DNA of 64,000 nucleotides from Gnetum montanum (taxonomy: Eukaryota; Streptophyta; Gnetopsida; Gnetales; Gnetaceae), in NCBI GenBank assembly GCA_015680685.1, contig MNCI01015984.1, positions 39,236-103,235 on the forward strand. Reading direction: 5' to 3'. Under the pieces are notes generated by a model, which saw only the letters and a program-made list of their open reading frames with translations, was not told where the DNA came from and searched no databases. Shown here piece after piece: positions 23,042-35,500 of this stretch. Positions within the stretch are counted from its first letter, which is position 1. The number at the start of each line of letters is the position of its first letter. Both the position numbers and the translations under genes were made by a program.

Positions 23042-23814
23042 TAATGAATTGCGATATCGCGTACACGATATTGGATCAACCATGTGAGATCAGATACCTG
23101 ATATCGCAGCAACTTGTCTCCTTATCTATAAATAAGAGGCGGTGCCCTTGGTTCCGATAGTTAGAAGTTAGTCCCTTAGCCAAACTNACCTCTTATTTAT
23201 AGATAAGGAGACAAGTTGCTGCGATATCAGGTATCTGATCTCACATGGTTGATCCAATATCGTGTACGCGATATCGCAATTCATTATACCCCCATGACTA
23301 AATGAAAACTCATCCTTGAGTTCCTTACAAAATATTGGAAAGGTATGGGATTATTGACTGAATGACTTTTGACAGTGGAGCAGGGTGACTAACTCAACGT
23401 GCCCAGTGAACGGATCAACAATACAATACATGACAACATTAGTGTTCATGACCATAAAAGTGAACACTATATATAAATGAAATNGGATGTGTACAGTAAG
23501 TGGAAATAGATACTGGTGTTAGGAGTACTTAGAACTTAGCTAATGAATAGTTAAATTGGAATAGTTAGTTATTTCTCTCCCCCCTCCTTATTAGTGCAGG
23601 ATATAAAACACATAAAAGCCATAAAAATCATATGCCTCAAGCTTACTTAACCATACAACCGTGACATACAAGTAAGTTTGGGAAGACAACAATTAATCAA
23701 CCTATTATTATTTAACACAAGCACATAGGCACTTAGTCCTTGGAATTTGACTAGATCACACGTGAAACACTCCTGTTCATATGGTTGAGCATAGGGGTAC
23801 CTCACCGCTCATCA
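23042..23814 (+). repeat. E2 3' LTR, damaged by assembly
   Basis: Begins TAATGAATTGCG (terminal TG mutated to TA) after the purine tract and ends CGCTCATCA at 23814. Between the single Ns at 23187 and 23484 about 340 bp of LTR (from after 'ccaaact' to before 'ggatgtgtac') is missing and replaced by an inverted piece of the left flank. The remaining ends are collinear with the 5' LTR. Confidence 0.85.
23188..23483. other. Inverted 296-bp patch, probable mis-assembly
   Basis: This piece is the near-perfect reverse complement of 22845-23139, which crosses the 3' tail/LTR junction of E2, and it is bounded by single Ns on both sides. It interrupts an LTR that would otherwise be collinear with its partner. 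It is best read as a contig placed in the wrong orientation during gap filling. Confidence 0.88.
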
Positions 23815-23819
23815 ATCGG

Positions 23820-25995
23820 TCAGTGCAGCAAGGATGCCCTCTTGCCCCTTACCTATTCATCATCGCAGCCAACTTTCTCTATCATCAATTAAATTATGAT
23901 ATTAAGAATGAAGTACTCATTGGGGTTCGCCTCTCTCCACCTCAACATCAACTTCTTAACATGCATTTCACTGATGACTCTTTTTTTCTTGTTCAAAATA
24001 ATGTTGCTTATTTGCACCAGCTCTTATCCCAAGTTGAAAAATATTGCTCTCTCAAGCTCCACTATTAATTGGAACAAATCTTCTATCTATAGCTTTACCA
24101 ATAACTACAGTCATGTGAGCAACTTTAATTACCAACTTCTCTAGGATCAAAACATCATTAAGATTCTAGGCATTCCCTTCCACTTTAGAGGTTCTACCTT
24201 TGTTCTCTGGGAGCAAGTGATTTTTTAGATTCAAAAGAAACTTGAAAAATGGAAGACTAAATCCCTCACTCTAGTTGGGAAGTACTTCGCATGTAAATCT
24301 ATATGTGTGTCTACCCATGTGTATTACTCTTCGTGTTGGGCTCCCTCCCAAGCTACTTATTAGAAGCTAGAATGATTATTTCGTGACTTCATGTAGTCCT
24401 CTAAAGACTCTCAAAAAGGCTTTCATTGTGTTGCTTGGAATATTGTTACTCTTCCTAAGAATAAGGGCAGCTTAGGTCTTTTGAACTTATTCAAGCAGGG
24501 GATTACCTTAGTTGCTAAGTGGTTGGTCCAGCATCTTGATGCCCCAGACATCATTGGGACTCTCCTCTAATTAAGGCTTCAACAAGTGTTTCCCAAAAAT
24601 AAGCCCTTCTGGAAAGGAATCCATTTCGTTAAGTGGATCCTTTCTCCCACCCACCAAGCCCCCCACCCCCTTTTATCACTATTCCCAAATCTCATGTTTT
24701 CAAAAGCATTTGCAAGGCTTGGTAATTTCTTCAATGATATATAGATTGGACGAATGTCAAGATCCACCCTACTCTTCTCTCAAAGTTATGTCCTTGGTGG
24801 TTACCTTTGTTACCTGCTCCCCTTTCCATTACAAATGCTAAGATTACTACCTCTTGGTATCGAAAAGAAGTTATTTCTCTAAGTTGTTTTCGACTTGCCC
24901 ATCAATGGATTTTAGAGGCTAAGTTTAATAATCTATATGGGGAGTCTATGACAATGCATCATTGCCTAACTTGGATTTATACCTTCATTCAATATCATTT
25001 GTAGCTAGACAGTTCGACACATAGCATTTTTCATGGCTTCCAATGGATTAATGGGTGGAGACTTCTACCCTACAAGCCACATGTTCCCTTTCACCTTTTG
25101 CATGACTCATCAAGTGTCATTCCACGCTGTAACAAGTCTTGGAACAAAGAAGAGTCAGAACAATTTTGGATCCCTCTCTTCCAATGTATTTGGAAACTAC
25201 TGACTCTCCCTAAAACTAAGCAATTCCTCTGGTGTCTCCTCCATTAGGGTTTACCTATCAGCAAACGTCTTGAGTATCTCAAGTTTCATAGTCCCAATTG
25301 CCCTCACTGTGGTGGTCAAGAGGACTTTGCTCATGTGTTTTGGCTTTTCCCCTTCACACAGCACATGTAAACATGGGCTTCCAAAGTAATTCCAACATGC
25401 CAACTATCTCAAGATGATGTTATATTTGGCCTTTTGGCCACCACTTCTACTAATTTTAAATTTCTGTGGAAAGTCAGCAGGCCTATTATTCTATATTACA
25501 TTTGGAAGAGTAGATGTAATGTTATCTTTCGAAGGATCAATTATTCTAATAAGTGTCATCTAACAATGCAAGAGAAATTGCAGATATTCCACCTCATTCA
25601 TTTCCAACTCAAATCTCAAGCATCAAAGTTCAAAATGGATATTCATCAGTTGAGTCATCTTCTACAACCTTTGGATAGACCCATGTGCTCAAGCATTCCT
25701 CTTCATTAGAGATCTCTGCATAGAAGCTTCCCTTCGTACATTTGACTACAGTCTTCGTACGAGTGTCTCTTTGCCTTTTATTGAGCACCGTCAGCCTCGT
25801 CCAAATTTTTGCCACTCTCTCTTGTAATAGGCTAGCTGGTTGGTGGACGGTAGTTCCCTAGATTGGATCTCTCCCTTTCGAGAACAATTATTTATGAGGA
25901 TGTTTCCTAGAGTTTCATCCCCATTGTTCTTAGTTTTTCATATTTTTATCTCCGTGACTTAATGTGATTTATGTATTTGACACTCCTTTTTATTA
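23820..25995 (+). pseudogene. LINE family B, 3' part: RT, C-terminal region and zf-RVT
   Basis: Continues the RT in frame from the E2 junction: SVQQGCPLAPYLFIIAANFL, then MHFTDDSFFLVQNN near 23960 (the F/Y-A-D-D box with Ala replaced by Thr). After frameshifts it reads LGIPFHFRG, KLEKWKTKSLTLVGK, then LTLPKTKQFLWCLLH, LEYLKFHSPNCPHCGGQED and WKSRCNVIFRR near 25500, the zinc-binding RVT C-terminal domain of plant LINEs. The homology fades around 25960-25995 near TATTAATAAAAC, with no long poly(A). Multiple stops. Confidence 0.85.
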
Positions 25996-26645
25996 ATAAA
26001 ACTTCTTTTCGGGGTCCAACAACCCCAGCCCAATGAACTCTTTGTTTGTTTTGCTTTGAAAGGGGTCAACTTGCAACATGACTGCCATTACTACCCTCTC
26101 CATTTAAAACAATCTATCCTCCTTCTACAGGTTTCTCACTACAAATAATTTTCAAAGTGAAAGTCTAGGAGTACCTTTGTGTTCACATGAATTTGGTGTG
26201 CCTAGTGACTTTCAGAGTACTACCTTCAATGCTCAGATGTAATTATGTTGAGTGGTTTTCCAAGGATCTTCAAGAAACTGATGAATATCTTTAGCAAGCC
26301 TGGAATTTGGTCAAATAATTACCTATATCGTGAATTTTTAAATACAATGTATATAAAGTTTGTCATGTATACCTGCAAAAATTATGTATAAAGTATTGCA
26401 CATCATAATGATCTCATGTTAACTCAATTTTTAAATATTTTTTTTATTAACATTATTCCAAATCTTCATATTAATTCATTTCTTAATATTCATTTTATTG
26501 ACATTGTTCTAATATGCTCAGACAAATACATGGAAGAGAAAATGATGTTGAAATTTATGATTCTGTATTTTTGCCAAACTACCATGATATAGTATTTGGT
26601 TTTTATAGAAGATGATGTCATTATAGGAAAGGATTAATCATGTTT
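25996..26645. other. Unassigned AT-rich sequence
   Basis: About 650 bp between LINE-B and the solo LTR E3. It contains AT-rich runs near 26420-26480. I see no ORF or repeat that I recognise. Its right end carries the GTGAC target site (26646-26650) of E3. Confidence 0.4.
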
Positions 26646-26999
26646 GTGACTGAAGAGACGCGATATCGCATGGGCCGCGATATCGTGTTTTCCCCTGCGA
26701 TATCACGTACGCGATATTGCGGTGCACTGTCATATCTATAAATAAGAGGCGGCTCTCTCTTGTTTCCTCATCCTAGGCTAAAAGTAGGGAAACTTTGGTA
26801 GTTTGATCACTCCAAAGATAAAATATTTTCCATGTGCCCACAGTAGGAGTCCTAAAGTGAACGGATCTTTATTCAAGCAACGTTGTAGCTGAACACAAGT
26901 TGTGTACGGCAATAAAGACGAACTTCCTGGATAAACCTTGCAGTGCATGGAATAGGATTTTATTTATTGTTATTTATTGCTTTCTCTTAGTAATGTGGA

Positions 27000-27381
27000 A
27001 TGAGTACGACTTGATTACGAGCATCTAAGGATGTGTACGGATAGTCAAGGAATGGATGCTCATCGCAACGCAGAATGAGTACGACTTGATTACAAGCATC
27101 TCGGTGTGACTACTTAGTAACCCAATGGTGTATCTAGGATTTGCGCTTGGTAATCCCAGTGGTAGTTGTACACCAGGATGTGTACAGATAATCAAGGAAT
27201 CAGCTGCTCATCGCACTTAGGCTAGATTAGCTTTCTCAACCCTTTCCTCCTAGTTAAGTGCCTCAGTACGACCACTTCAAGCACATGCGTTATGCGTGGG
27301 ATCCCAGCAACGATTAGCGTTTGGTAAACAAGGTTGCATCGGTTCATGGTGTGTACGGTAAGTGGGAACGGATGCTGATGC
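27000..27381 (+). other. E3 U5: three tandem three-helix hairpin modules
   Basis: Module A (27000-27063): P1 ATGAG/CTCAT, P2 CTTGATTA (27010-27017)/TAGTCAAG (27042-27049), P3 GCATC/GATGT. Module B (27075-27211): P1 ATGAG/CTCAT, P2 CTTGATTA (27085-27092)/TAATCAAG (27189-27196), with a large apical insertion containing 'TTGGTAATCCCAG'. Module D (27260-27381): P1 TCAG/CTGA, P2 CCACTT/AAGTGG. GTACGA after P1 is the same in all three. The other internal-loop blocks (CGAGC after P2, GTGTACGG before P2', GGAA-GG-TGCT after it) are shared with small differences. Confidence 0.6.
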
Positions 27382-27485
27382 TAGGTAATTTAGACTTAGT
27401 TCATTAGTTAGAGTTAGTTTCTTCAACCCTTCACCTCAATAGCATAGGAGAAAAACATAAAAGACCATAAAAATCGTATACCTCG

Positions 27486-27630
27486 GACTTACTTAACCAT
27501 ACACTGTGACAACCACAAGTAAGTCTGGGAAGACAACGAATGATTAACCCCAAGTGTTCCATGGGGCGTGTAAGCACTTAGTTTGCGGAGTTCGACCGGA
27601 TCGCACATGCTACGCTCATTTCGTATGGTT
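27486..27630 (+). other. E3 U5-terminal hairpin with loop-complementary downstream site
   Basis: GACTTACTT (27486-27494) pairs with AAGTAAGTC (27517-27525). The loop starts with AACCATAC (27495-27502), the exact complement of GTATGGTT at 27623-27630 near the LTR end. In RNA this would be a stem-loop with a long-range loop interaction (pseudoknot). Confidence 0.5.
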
Positions 27631-27814
27631 GAGTGTAGTGGTACCTCGCCACTCATCAGTGACCAAAACAAGAGATAGAGGGCAAAATATTCAAATACTA
27701 TTTTAGAAAGTTGCAATCAATTTTATATTTTCATTCACTATCTTATTTTCTTTATTCATCATTATTATCCAAATTGTATAGAAGATCTAAATAGGAAGAT
27801 GGGTAGTTAAAGTT

Positions 27815-28255
27815 ATGATAAAGTATCTTGATATTGATTCAGGAAAAAGATGTTATATTAAGCAATTACCAAAAAAAAAAAATTTCCTTGTAAATACTAA
27901 TATTGGAAGAAGTTTATTTCATTGGGTTCTTATTATTATTGATATGTTGGTTCACGCAATACTAATCATGGATCCTTTTTATAGCAATATTGAATACACT
28001 GAGCATATTAATATTCTCTACAAGTAACTTGAAGAGGAGCATACTATTCAAAAAAGAGAAGGTTGATTTCATTAGAAACTATGGAGTCAATTATTTCAAA
28101 GAAATATGCCGAGGCATAGAAATTGATACGATTGTGGTGTTTATATTCTGTTGTATATAATACAAATGATAACTAAAGGGAAAATATCTTTTAGAGCATC
28201 AAATGTACCAATGTATAGAAAGAGAATTTTGTGTGATATATTGAATATCAAATTA
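27815..28255 (+). pseudogene. Ulp1-like (C48) cysteine peptidase fragment, broken
   Basis: One frame reads HWVLIIIDM (catalytic His candidate), then ILIMDPFYSNIEYTEHI (Asp candidate), and after three stop codons in the same frame YDCGVYILLYIIQMITKG (the D-C-G block with the catalytic Cys), ending MYRKRILCDILNIKLR. His-Asp-Cys in this order, with HW and DCG contexts, is the signature of Ulp1/SENP SUMO peptidases. Only the C-terminal half is present. In plants such fragments are often carried by Mutator-like or CACTA transposons, but no transposon ends are visible here. It could equally be a relic of a host gene. No function is expected. Confidence 0.65.
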
Positions 28256-29736
28256 AGATGATGATTCCTATGTATATTTTTAATCTATGGGTATCACAAT
28301 CCTTGAGATCCTCTTTGATGTGTTTTAATATTCAATAAAGGATTATCATTTCTATTTCTTAGAAAAAGAAAATAATAAAGGAAAAATTAAAAAAGCCAAT
28401 CCTGTTCCCAATTTGTGAAATCAGGATTATCATCCTTGGCCTTGCTTCTTAGCCTTAAAACCACTTTATAGTTGGTATGGTTGTAAAGGGTTGCAAGGAA
28501 ATACTCTTGGGATTTCTCTTAAATTGCTTGCAAGTACTTCAATATCATATCACAGTATAAAATTTTTAAGAATTGTTTCTGCCACATAGTTGATCAATTT
28601 ATTAAATTAGACTTAAGTTTCTCTAACATATATATAAACTCGGTTCAATAAATCCCATGACTCATTTGACACGGTAAAATATGTGAGTTTCAATACTTTT
28701 TGTAATGCAGGACACTTTTTATGTGTAAGATGGGTAGAGTTTTATCTTTATGTAACATAAGGTATGTTTTTATAAACTAGACGCTGTAATTTTCATATGT
28801 ACAACCAAAGTATGCTAAAGAGACGTGAAATTCCTCAGCCACTTTGTGTTTATACTGTATCATTCTGGAAGATTTTTATGTTTCGCCAGCTTGTCATTCT
28901 TGAATATTGTAACGTTTGTAGACAAATTTTATTTAAAATTGTAAGAATCTCCTTTTTACGTTAAGTTTTCCCACTCTTGGTTCCTCGCTGCAGAAAAATT
29001 GATGGAGTTTTAATTAATTTTTTTAAACTCTGAACAAAAATGGTGAGAAAGGAGGTCAAATCCTTCTTAAACACTTTGGGCTTACACAGAACATCATTCT
29101 GTGATGTCTGTGGATAAACTTTATTTAAAAATATTTTAATTTCTTTTTACTAAAATATCCTTGGAAGTTTTCTTCTTTTTGGTTCCTTACTAAAGCAATT
29201 TACACGAAGCTAAACGTTAAAAAAAAAACACAAAAAACAAAAACAAGAGACAAGTCCCCATAAGGAAGAGCTCAAAGAACATAAAAGGGAAATTTTCTAG
29301 TGAGCATACTGTGCTGCATTCTCCTTATCTGCACCTTGGCTTGATTTTCTCTGTCAAAGTATTTCCTAAAACAAGACCCAGTTTGGAAGCGTACACCAAG
29401 CTGGTTAAAAACAACTTTTACTTAGCATTGAAAAGGTAAAACAATTATAGAAGAATTATCAATTTAACGGTTTCACCTAATACGGGCACATTTTCTACCT
29501 CCCTGACATGAGACCTTAGCCTCTGACTTTTACTGAACTCTTTCTCTATAAAACTTGAGCAAATTATAAAAACGAAAAAATTACCGATGTGGAATCACCC
29601 ATAACTTGCTGGCTTGAGGACAACCTAGTTTAATCTTTTATTTAGTTGTTTGAAAATTATCTTTGAACTGTTTTATTATTCTCTATTATTAATATATATT
29701 TGTTTCTATTTTATCATTTGGAGCGATAGTAAGTTG

Positions 29737-29865
29737 GTTTAAGCTTGGGTACAGTCACTTGAATGTTTTTCAAGTCTTAAAATGAGGGTTTAAGCTTGGG
29801 TACAGTCGCTTGAATGTTTTTCAAGTCTTAAAATGAGGGTTTAAGCTTGGGTACAGTCACTTGAA
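29737..29865 (+). repeat. 51-bp tandem repeat, about 2.5 copies
   Basis: The unit starts GTTTAAGCTTGGGTACAGTC and ends AAAATGAGG. Two full copies and a partial third differ at one base (cactt/cgctt). Each full unit contains CTTGAA-TGTTT-TTCAAG, a perfect 6-bp inverted repeat. Confidence 0.9.
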
Positions 29866-30028
29866 AGAGGATACACTTTCTCTTATCCACCACACTACAA
29901 GACCCTGTGGAGAGCATTGATCCTCTGAATGATGATCTTGATTCTTTATCAATATTTCTTCATTATTACTGTTTTAAGCCAAAATAATCATCCATTCTTA
30001 AAATTATATTATTCATCTTACAGAGAGC

Positions 30029-30097
30029 ATAAGGGGGTAGTAGATAATGAAATCCCAACTTCATAAGGGGGTAGTAGATGAATGAAACCCCAACTTC
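30029..30097 (+). repeat. Short tandem duplication, about 36-bp period
   Basis: Two adjacent copies of a unit beginning ATAAGGGGGTAGTAGAT and ending CCCAACTTC, with small differences. No function can be inferred. Confidence 0.8.
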
Positions 30098-32589
30098 TTT
30101 CTACTGGCCCTATGTTTAAACCCAGATTAACATTGATGCAAATGATAATCCCTATGATCTTTATGTTCGATAGGTTGATTTAACTGACAGACTATTTCTT
30201 CTGACGACTTTCTGATGAAATGGAAACTTGCAGTAGATGCTAACCCAATAGGCCTGTGTAAAGTGTATACTGTTAGAATGATTTTGACACATCACCAATC
30301 TCTGAAAACGTATGCATGTAACCCTGTTCAGAATAATTCCTGTCTCTGCAGCAACAGATACAGCATCTGATTTTAGCTTGGAAGGCTGGAAGCTACTTGG
30401 AAAGCAATCAGTGTCTGAGCTTCAACTTCCCCAGCCAAAAAGCCATATCACTAAAAGACGAGCCTGATTTCTGCTGTACTAGGCAACAAATTCATTGGGT
30501 TGTGTTTTTGTTTGAAACGAGAAAACAGATAATCAAATGGAATGCATCTGTAAGACTCTTAACAGATTCTTACAAATCCTTCACACACCTGGAGAAATGG
30601 TCCCCCCATGAAGAATCCCGTGATTTTTGAGTATGGGTTTTGAATTCCCAAGCAGAGCCATTACGGTTTCTGTGAGGTCAAGGATTACAAGGGTGAATCT
30701 CTGGGCTCTATGCGCTGTCTTGTTATTTTGAAGAAAGAACTTAGCGGGAAATTTTGGGATAGGAACAAATTTGAGTCACGGATTAACTAACTCCTCAGAA
30801 TTTGTGAATTATGGAATGTATAAGCGGCAATTATTGTTAAAGAAAACCTGTGGCATCTGGACTTTTGACCAAATTGTCGGATATTGAAGCATTGGTACTG
30901 CAAATTTCAGACAGTAGACTGCCATCTTTGACTGACAAAGTCTTCCATTTATTCCCACTAGTCTGAAAGGACTCTACTGAGTGAGATTCGGGAAGTGACA
31001 ACTCGCTGCCTGAAAATCAGAGCTCTGACGAAGATATACTGTAGCTTACAATCTGCTATTTTTGTGGAAGTATAGATTTTGATTTGGGTTCTTGAATCTT
31101 GATATGAGTGGGGTAAAAGATTTTTTGTTCTGGTTTAGCAATTTGAGTTTTAGTGATCTGGTTGCAGGGCTGTTTGAAAATTCGGAATCATGAAAGTATT
31201 AGAAAGGTATTTAACTTTGCAGTTTGCAAGTGCATCTAAACATGATGTTCTGACTTCTGAGAATCTCGGTTCTGATCTGACCTGAAAAAAGATGACTCAT
31301 GGTTCAGTTCCACTGTGCCAATTCTGGGCTGAATTTCCAGCACTGCCTGGTGTCCCAGATGACCTGCTAGTATTTATAGTTTTGATAACATGGACTCAAC
31401 TACGATTCTGACTTCTGAATACGGCAGTGGGATTATGTTGGTGATTGCAGTGGAACAGCTTCATCCTCACTGATCAAAGAACTTGCAGTTCATCTGTGTG
31501 TCTTTGATCAGGGAGAGAAGCGTAGTTTACCAACAGTAATTAAAGAAATATTCAAAATTTGGTTGTTTGGTCTGTAGACTGAGATGCTCTGGAGTAATAA
31601 TGCAACATTTTTTGGATTTATCTTGAATGTGGCTGAAGGTGCAGCTTGCAAACATGTTTTTGGACAACGATAGTTACAAAAAGCAGATTCCAACGAAGCA
31701 CAGTCCTGTACATCTGTCTGAAATCTATTACTGCCATCATTAGTCAGTTTTCCAAATTAAAGATGTAGAATGACTTTGTAACCTATACCTGGTGACTATC
31801 TTAGACTATCTTTCAGTGAACTGAATTGTTTTTTATTACATCTAAACCTTCTTGGACAATGCCTGTATATTCTGTTTTGTAGCAGCTCAATGCCTGTGTT
31901 GCACCATGCCTCTATACCTCTGCAAACCTAACATGTCTGATGTAAGTCACATGCCATAATCAAGAAAGTGCATCTCATTCATTTGCTTCTGCTAAGATCC
32001 AGTTTTAAACGATATGAAGAATTTCCTTACCAATCTCAAGATTCATTACTGAACTTTCTTTGCACATTTTTGGCTGTTTCCCCTGCCTTTTTAAAAGCAA
32101 CCATTTGATCAAATACAATTATGAAAGCATATAAATTTACAACTCACTGTGAGTAGAGACTCATGATAAAAAGAAATTTGAGGCAATTTCTGAATGTCCA
32201 CATGAGATGGCCTTGAGTTTTACTTGCAACTGACATGCAGAACGATGAATGTGTTTTCAATGAGAACTGAATCAGTCTACGGGGGCACAATATCATGAAA
32301 GATGAAACTGTCTATATTTTCACTGTGAAAGTGACTATAACCCACATTGGAAGTGAAATTATACAAGGTAAAAAAATATCGACAAATGATTTCAAGAGAT
32401 ATCAAAACTGGATTCCAATGATCACCAACGTTGGAAGCATAATCCCAGCAAAGTGAATCTGGAATATAATGGTGGAAAAGATATTAACCAAATGGGTAAT
32501 TGTTGATATATATAACTTCTGGATGTTTCTTGAAAATGCATCAATATACAAGATTGCTGAATGCCGAAATTGACATGATAAGATCATGC

Positions 32590-35500
32590 TTATAGTTTGC
32601 TTCTATATCTCACTATTTTAGCCAAAGTCTCTTGTGCTGCAAGAGTTTGAGGATGATCATGCCCCAACATTACTGTCCTTATGCTAATGCAAGTTCTACA
32701 GAGCTCTTCACTTGCATCAAACTGCCCTCCTCTCAGCAATAGCTTAGCCCTATTTTCCAAAAGCAAGGCTTTCAGCAAAGTAACATCCTGCCAAACATAT
32801 TCATCAACATGATAACCGGACTGATTTCCTCTCTTCCAGCACAGAGATTTGTCACACCAGTCTCCAATTTGAGACACAAATGATTTCTCCACCTCCTCCA
32901 ATGAATTGGTGCAAAGTCTCAGCAGCTCAAGAGCAGCATGACACCGAGAGTATAAATTGAAGGACCTGAGAGCAAGTGCAAGTGCATCTTTTTTGATGAA
33001 GGCAATTAAGTCTGTCACTTTGAGCTCTGCAAGAACTGAATCCCTGGCAAACCCAAAAACATGAAAGCATGCTGCCCAGTAATGTTCCATATGATGCGCT
33101 ACAAACCCCTTCTTTTTAATTCCTTGGACCATGGCCTTTGCAGCAGAAGTTCCACCCTTTTTCCTGGCATAGAGTTGAATAATTTCGTGGAAATGGATCC
33201 ATCCTTGCCTGCATGTTTTCCTTGCAATGCCAAATCGGAGCAGCAGAGCCACAGCATTTGCTTCCCATTTCTTTGTTTGAGAAACCAGACAACAGCAGCA
33301 AAGAAATTTGATACATTTTCTTGGTAAAAAGAATTGGGAGGTTAGGCTTTCATTCATCCAACAACCCTGGCGGGATGAGCATTGAGACTCTGAGTGATGA
33401 TCCTTTTTCCCTGGCAAAAAGAAGCCCCTCTTACTTGAAACTCTCTTGGCTGCATTTGCAAGAACTGGAACAGGAATTGCAGAAGGTGCAAACCAGCCAC
33501 CAACCCAAACCATCCGTGAAGCCAAGCTGCTTGGTCTACTTGTATGGCTCATAATCGAGAAAACCACCCCCAAAAGCTGCACAAGAAATGGGTTATTTTT
33601 CAACACAGGATCATCCCTCACATTCCATGTCAATTCTCTAAAAGGAAGTTTGTTGATGGCCTCCAGCAATGAAGATGGAGTGATTGAAAGCTCTGATAGA
33701 ACCCTACCCACAATTCCCAGACCAAAAGTAAGCCTACCCAGATTCTCCTCTAGGTTTCTCAATGCATCTATGTCCAGAGAAGAGAATTCCCTCTTCCCCT
33801 TCATCAGGATCATGGATTCAGTCCTTGAAAGGGTTGACAGTTCCAGAAGCTTTAGAGTCTTGAGCCTTGGAAGCTTTGTGGTGATTATAACATGAGTTGC
33901 AGCAACATTCATTCGAGGAAGCAATTCTAAAACATCTCTGCCATCCCACCAATCCATCTCACTCTCCAAATTATCAATGATAAGAAGATAAGGCACATCT
34001 CTCAGCAGCTCTCTCCTGATTCTCTGCAATGCTTCATGCTCATGTTCCTCAAATGTCTTAATTCTCAGAGGACAGAGCTCAACCTCCACACCGACATCCA
34101 GACCCAAAAACGTTTGCAGATTGAGAAAATTCTGACGAAAGTACCTGGATTCTCCACCCACCCACAGAACCTTCCTGTAACGCTGAGCAAACCTGTAAGC
34201 AAATTCTAGAGCAAGCTCCGTCTTGCCAATGCCTGAAACCCCACTGATGCAAGCAATTCCAGAACCATACATGCTGTGACTGCAAACTGGTCCAGATTTG
34301 CAGTTCTCATCCAACAAAAACCCATTCATAGATCTCTGCACAGGCTGCTCAATCCAGGCTTCCAGGTGAGGCTCCAAGAACGATTTGGCATCCAAAACCC
34401 CACCTCTTCTGTTCTTGCTCTCTGATCTGTACCATCTCTCTGCATCACTTTTTCTTGAATCTCCCAATCTGAATCCCTTCTTGCTCCCACCAAATCGATC
34501 TTCATCCCCACTGCCTCTTCTCCTGCTCTTGATCCTCCCAAAACACTGCAGAGCAAAATCCTCGGCCGAATCCTCATCAGAATCCTGGCCAAACAAAACA
34601 TTCTTGATCTCATTCAACTCTCTCTCCCTGCCCACAAAATTCCCATTCCTGGGAAACGGGAACTCCTCCTCAGCTTCCCTCTGCTGCTGCTTCCTGATTC
34701 TCTCATTCTCAGCCGATACAGACTTTCTCCCAAGCTTGGAGCCCAGCAAACCTACAGCTCTGAGAATGCAGCTTCTCCAGTTGCCATTAATGGCTTCCAA
34801 TTTCCAGTCCTGGACCTTCCCCAGCCCATCAATGGCTTCCTTCCACTCCTCCTCCTGGCCACCGCAGAGCCTCCAGAGCTCACCCCCGTGTTTCTCCCAG
34901 AGCTTCCCCTTCTTCTCAACGATATCCCGCACAGAGCAATCGGCCTGCGAGACATCGAAGAAAATGGGGACCAGATTCTTCCTCTGCAGGAAAATCCTAA
35001 TCTCATCGATCCCAAACGGATTGAAAAACGTGAACTTGGTGATGATCAGGACCCCGAATGTTGCAGAGGAGATGATCCTGTCCGCAATATCGTGGCTCTG
35101 AGTATCAGAATACCGAGACCGGTCCGCTGCAAAACAGGCTATTCCCTGGAGCTCGAGCTCTGCGCAGAGCCACTTGCAGAAACGCAGCAAACCCGGGCTC
35201 TGGCCGTGGATTCCGATGTAGACATCGCAGCTCCTGAGACGATTTGGATGCGGTGGGGAGCTGCAGTTCTTGGCAAATGATTGCCTTGCGGGGGCTGCAG
35301 GAAATGAGAATGAGATTCGTGGTGCTGCTGCTGTGGTTGCCTGATCAGAGATACAGGAATCAGGGTTTTTGTTGTTGTTGTTGTTGTTGCTGTCGTCTGA
35401 GAAATCGTCGCAGGCGAAGTTTACCAGATGAATGTCTTCCAGCGGTGGTGTGTAGGAGGAGCTCGGAATGTCGTCTGAGAGAGAAAAGGGGGAGTTTTGG

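Larger units (their letters stand above)
14099..23814 (+). mobile_element. E2: Athila/Tat-like Ty3/gypsy retrotransposon nested in LINE-B
   Basis: A full-order element: 5' LTR 14099-14906, PBS, gag, protease, RT, RNase H, integrase, noncoding tail, 3' LTR from 23042. The target duplication is ATCGA (14094-14098) against ATCGG (23815-23819), one mismatch. Removing the element and one duplication copy gives an uninterrupted LINE reading frame over the junction, which independently confirms the boundaries. The pol region is the best preserved in the window. A single N at 18279 hides roughly 190 bp present in E1, and the 3' LTR is damaged by an assembly error. Stops in gag and pol make it non-functional. 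Confidence 0.93.
26651..27658 (+). mobile_element. E3: solo LTR with GTGAC target duplication
   Basis: 1008 bp, beginning TGAAGAGACG and ending CACTCATCA, flanked by a perfect 5-bp duplication GTGAC (26646-26650 and 27659-27663). No internal element sequence follows, so it is the product of recombination between two LTRs. TATAAATA at 26737-26744. Its sequence is closest to the 3' LTR of E5. It carries three U5 hairpin modules (27000-27063, 27075-27211, 27260-27381) where E1, E2 and E4 carry one. Confidence 0.95.
28256..32589. other. Noncoding island sequence downstream of the TIR-NB-ARC gene
   Basis: About 4.3 kb with no recognisable protein on either strand apart from short unsupported ORFs. 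It lies 3' of the minus-strand host gene, so part may be its 3' UTR. It contains two small tandem duplications (listed separately) and an A-rich run near 29220-29246. No LTR or LINE similarity to the flanking elements is visible. Confidence 0.5.

Noticed and set aside
23042-23490. Large inverted repeat or fold-back transposon around 22845-23483
   Set aside because: Bounded by single Ns and interrupts a collinear LTR; assembly error is the simpler explanation.
30397-30630. 77-codon ORF downstream of the host gene
   Set aside because: No homology I recognise, weak start context, and it is of a length expected by chance.
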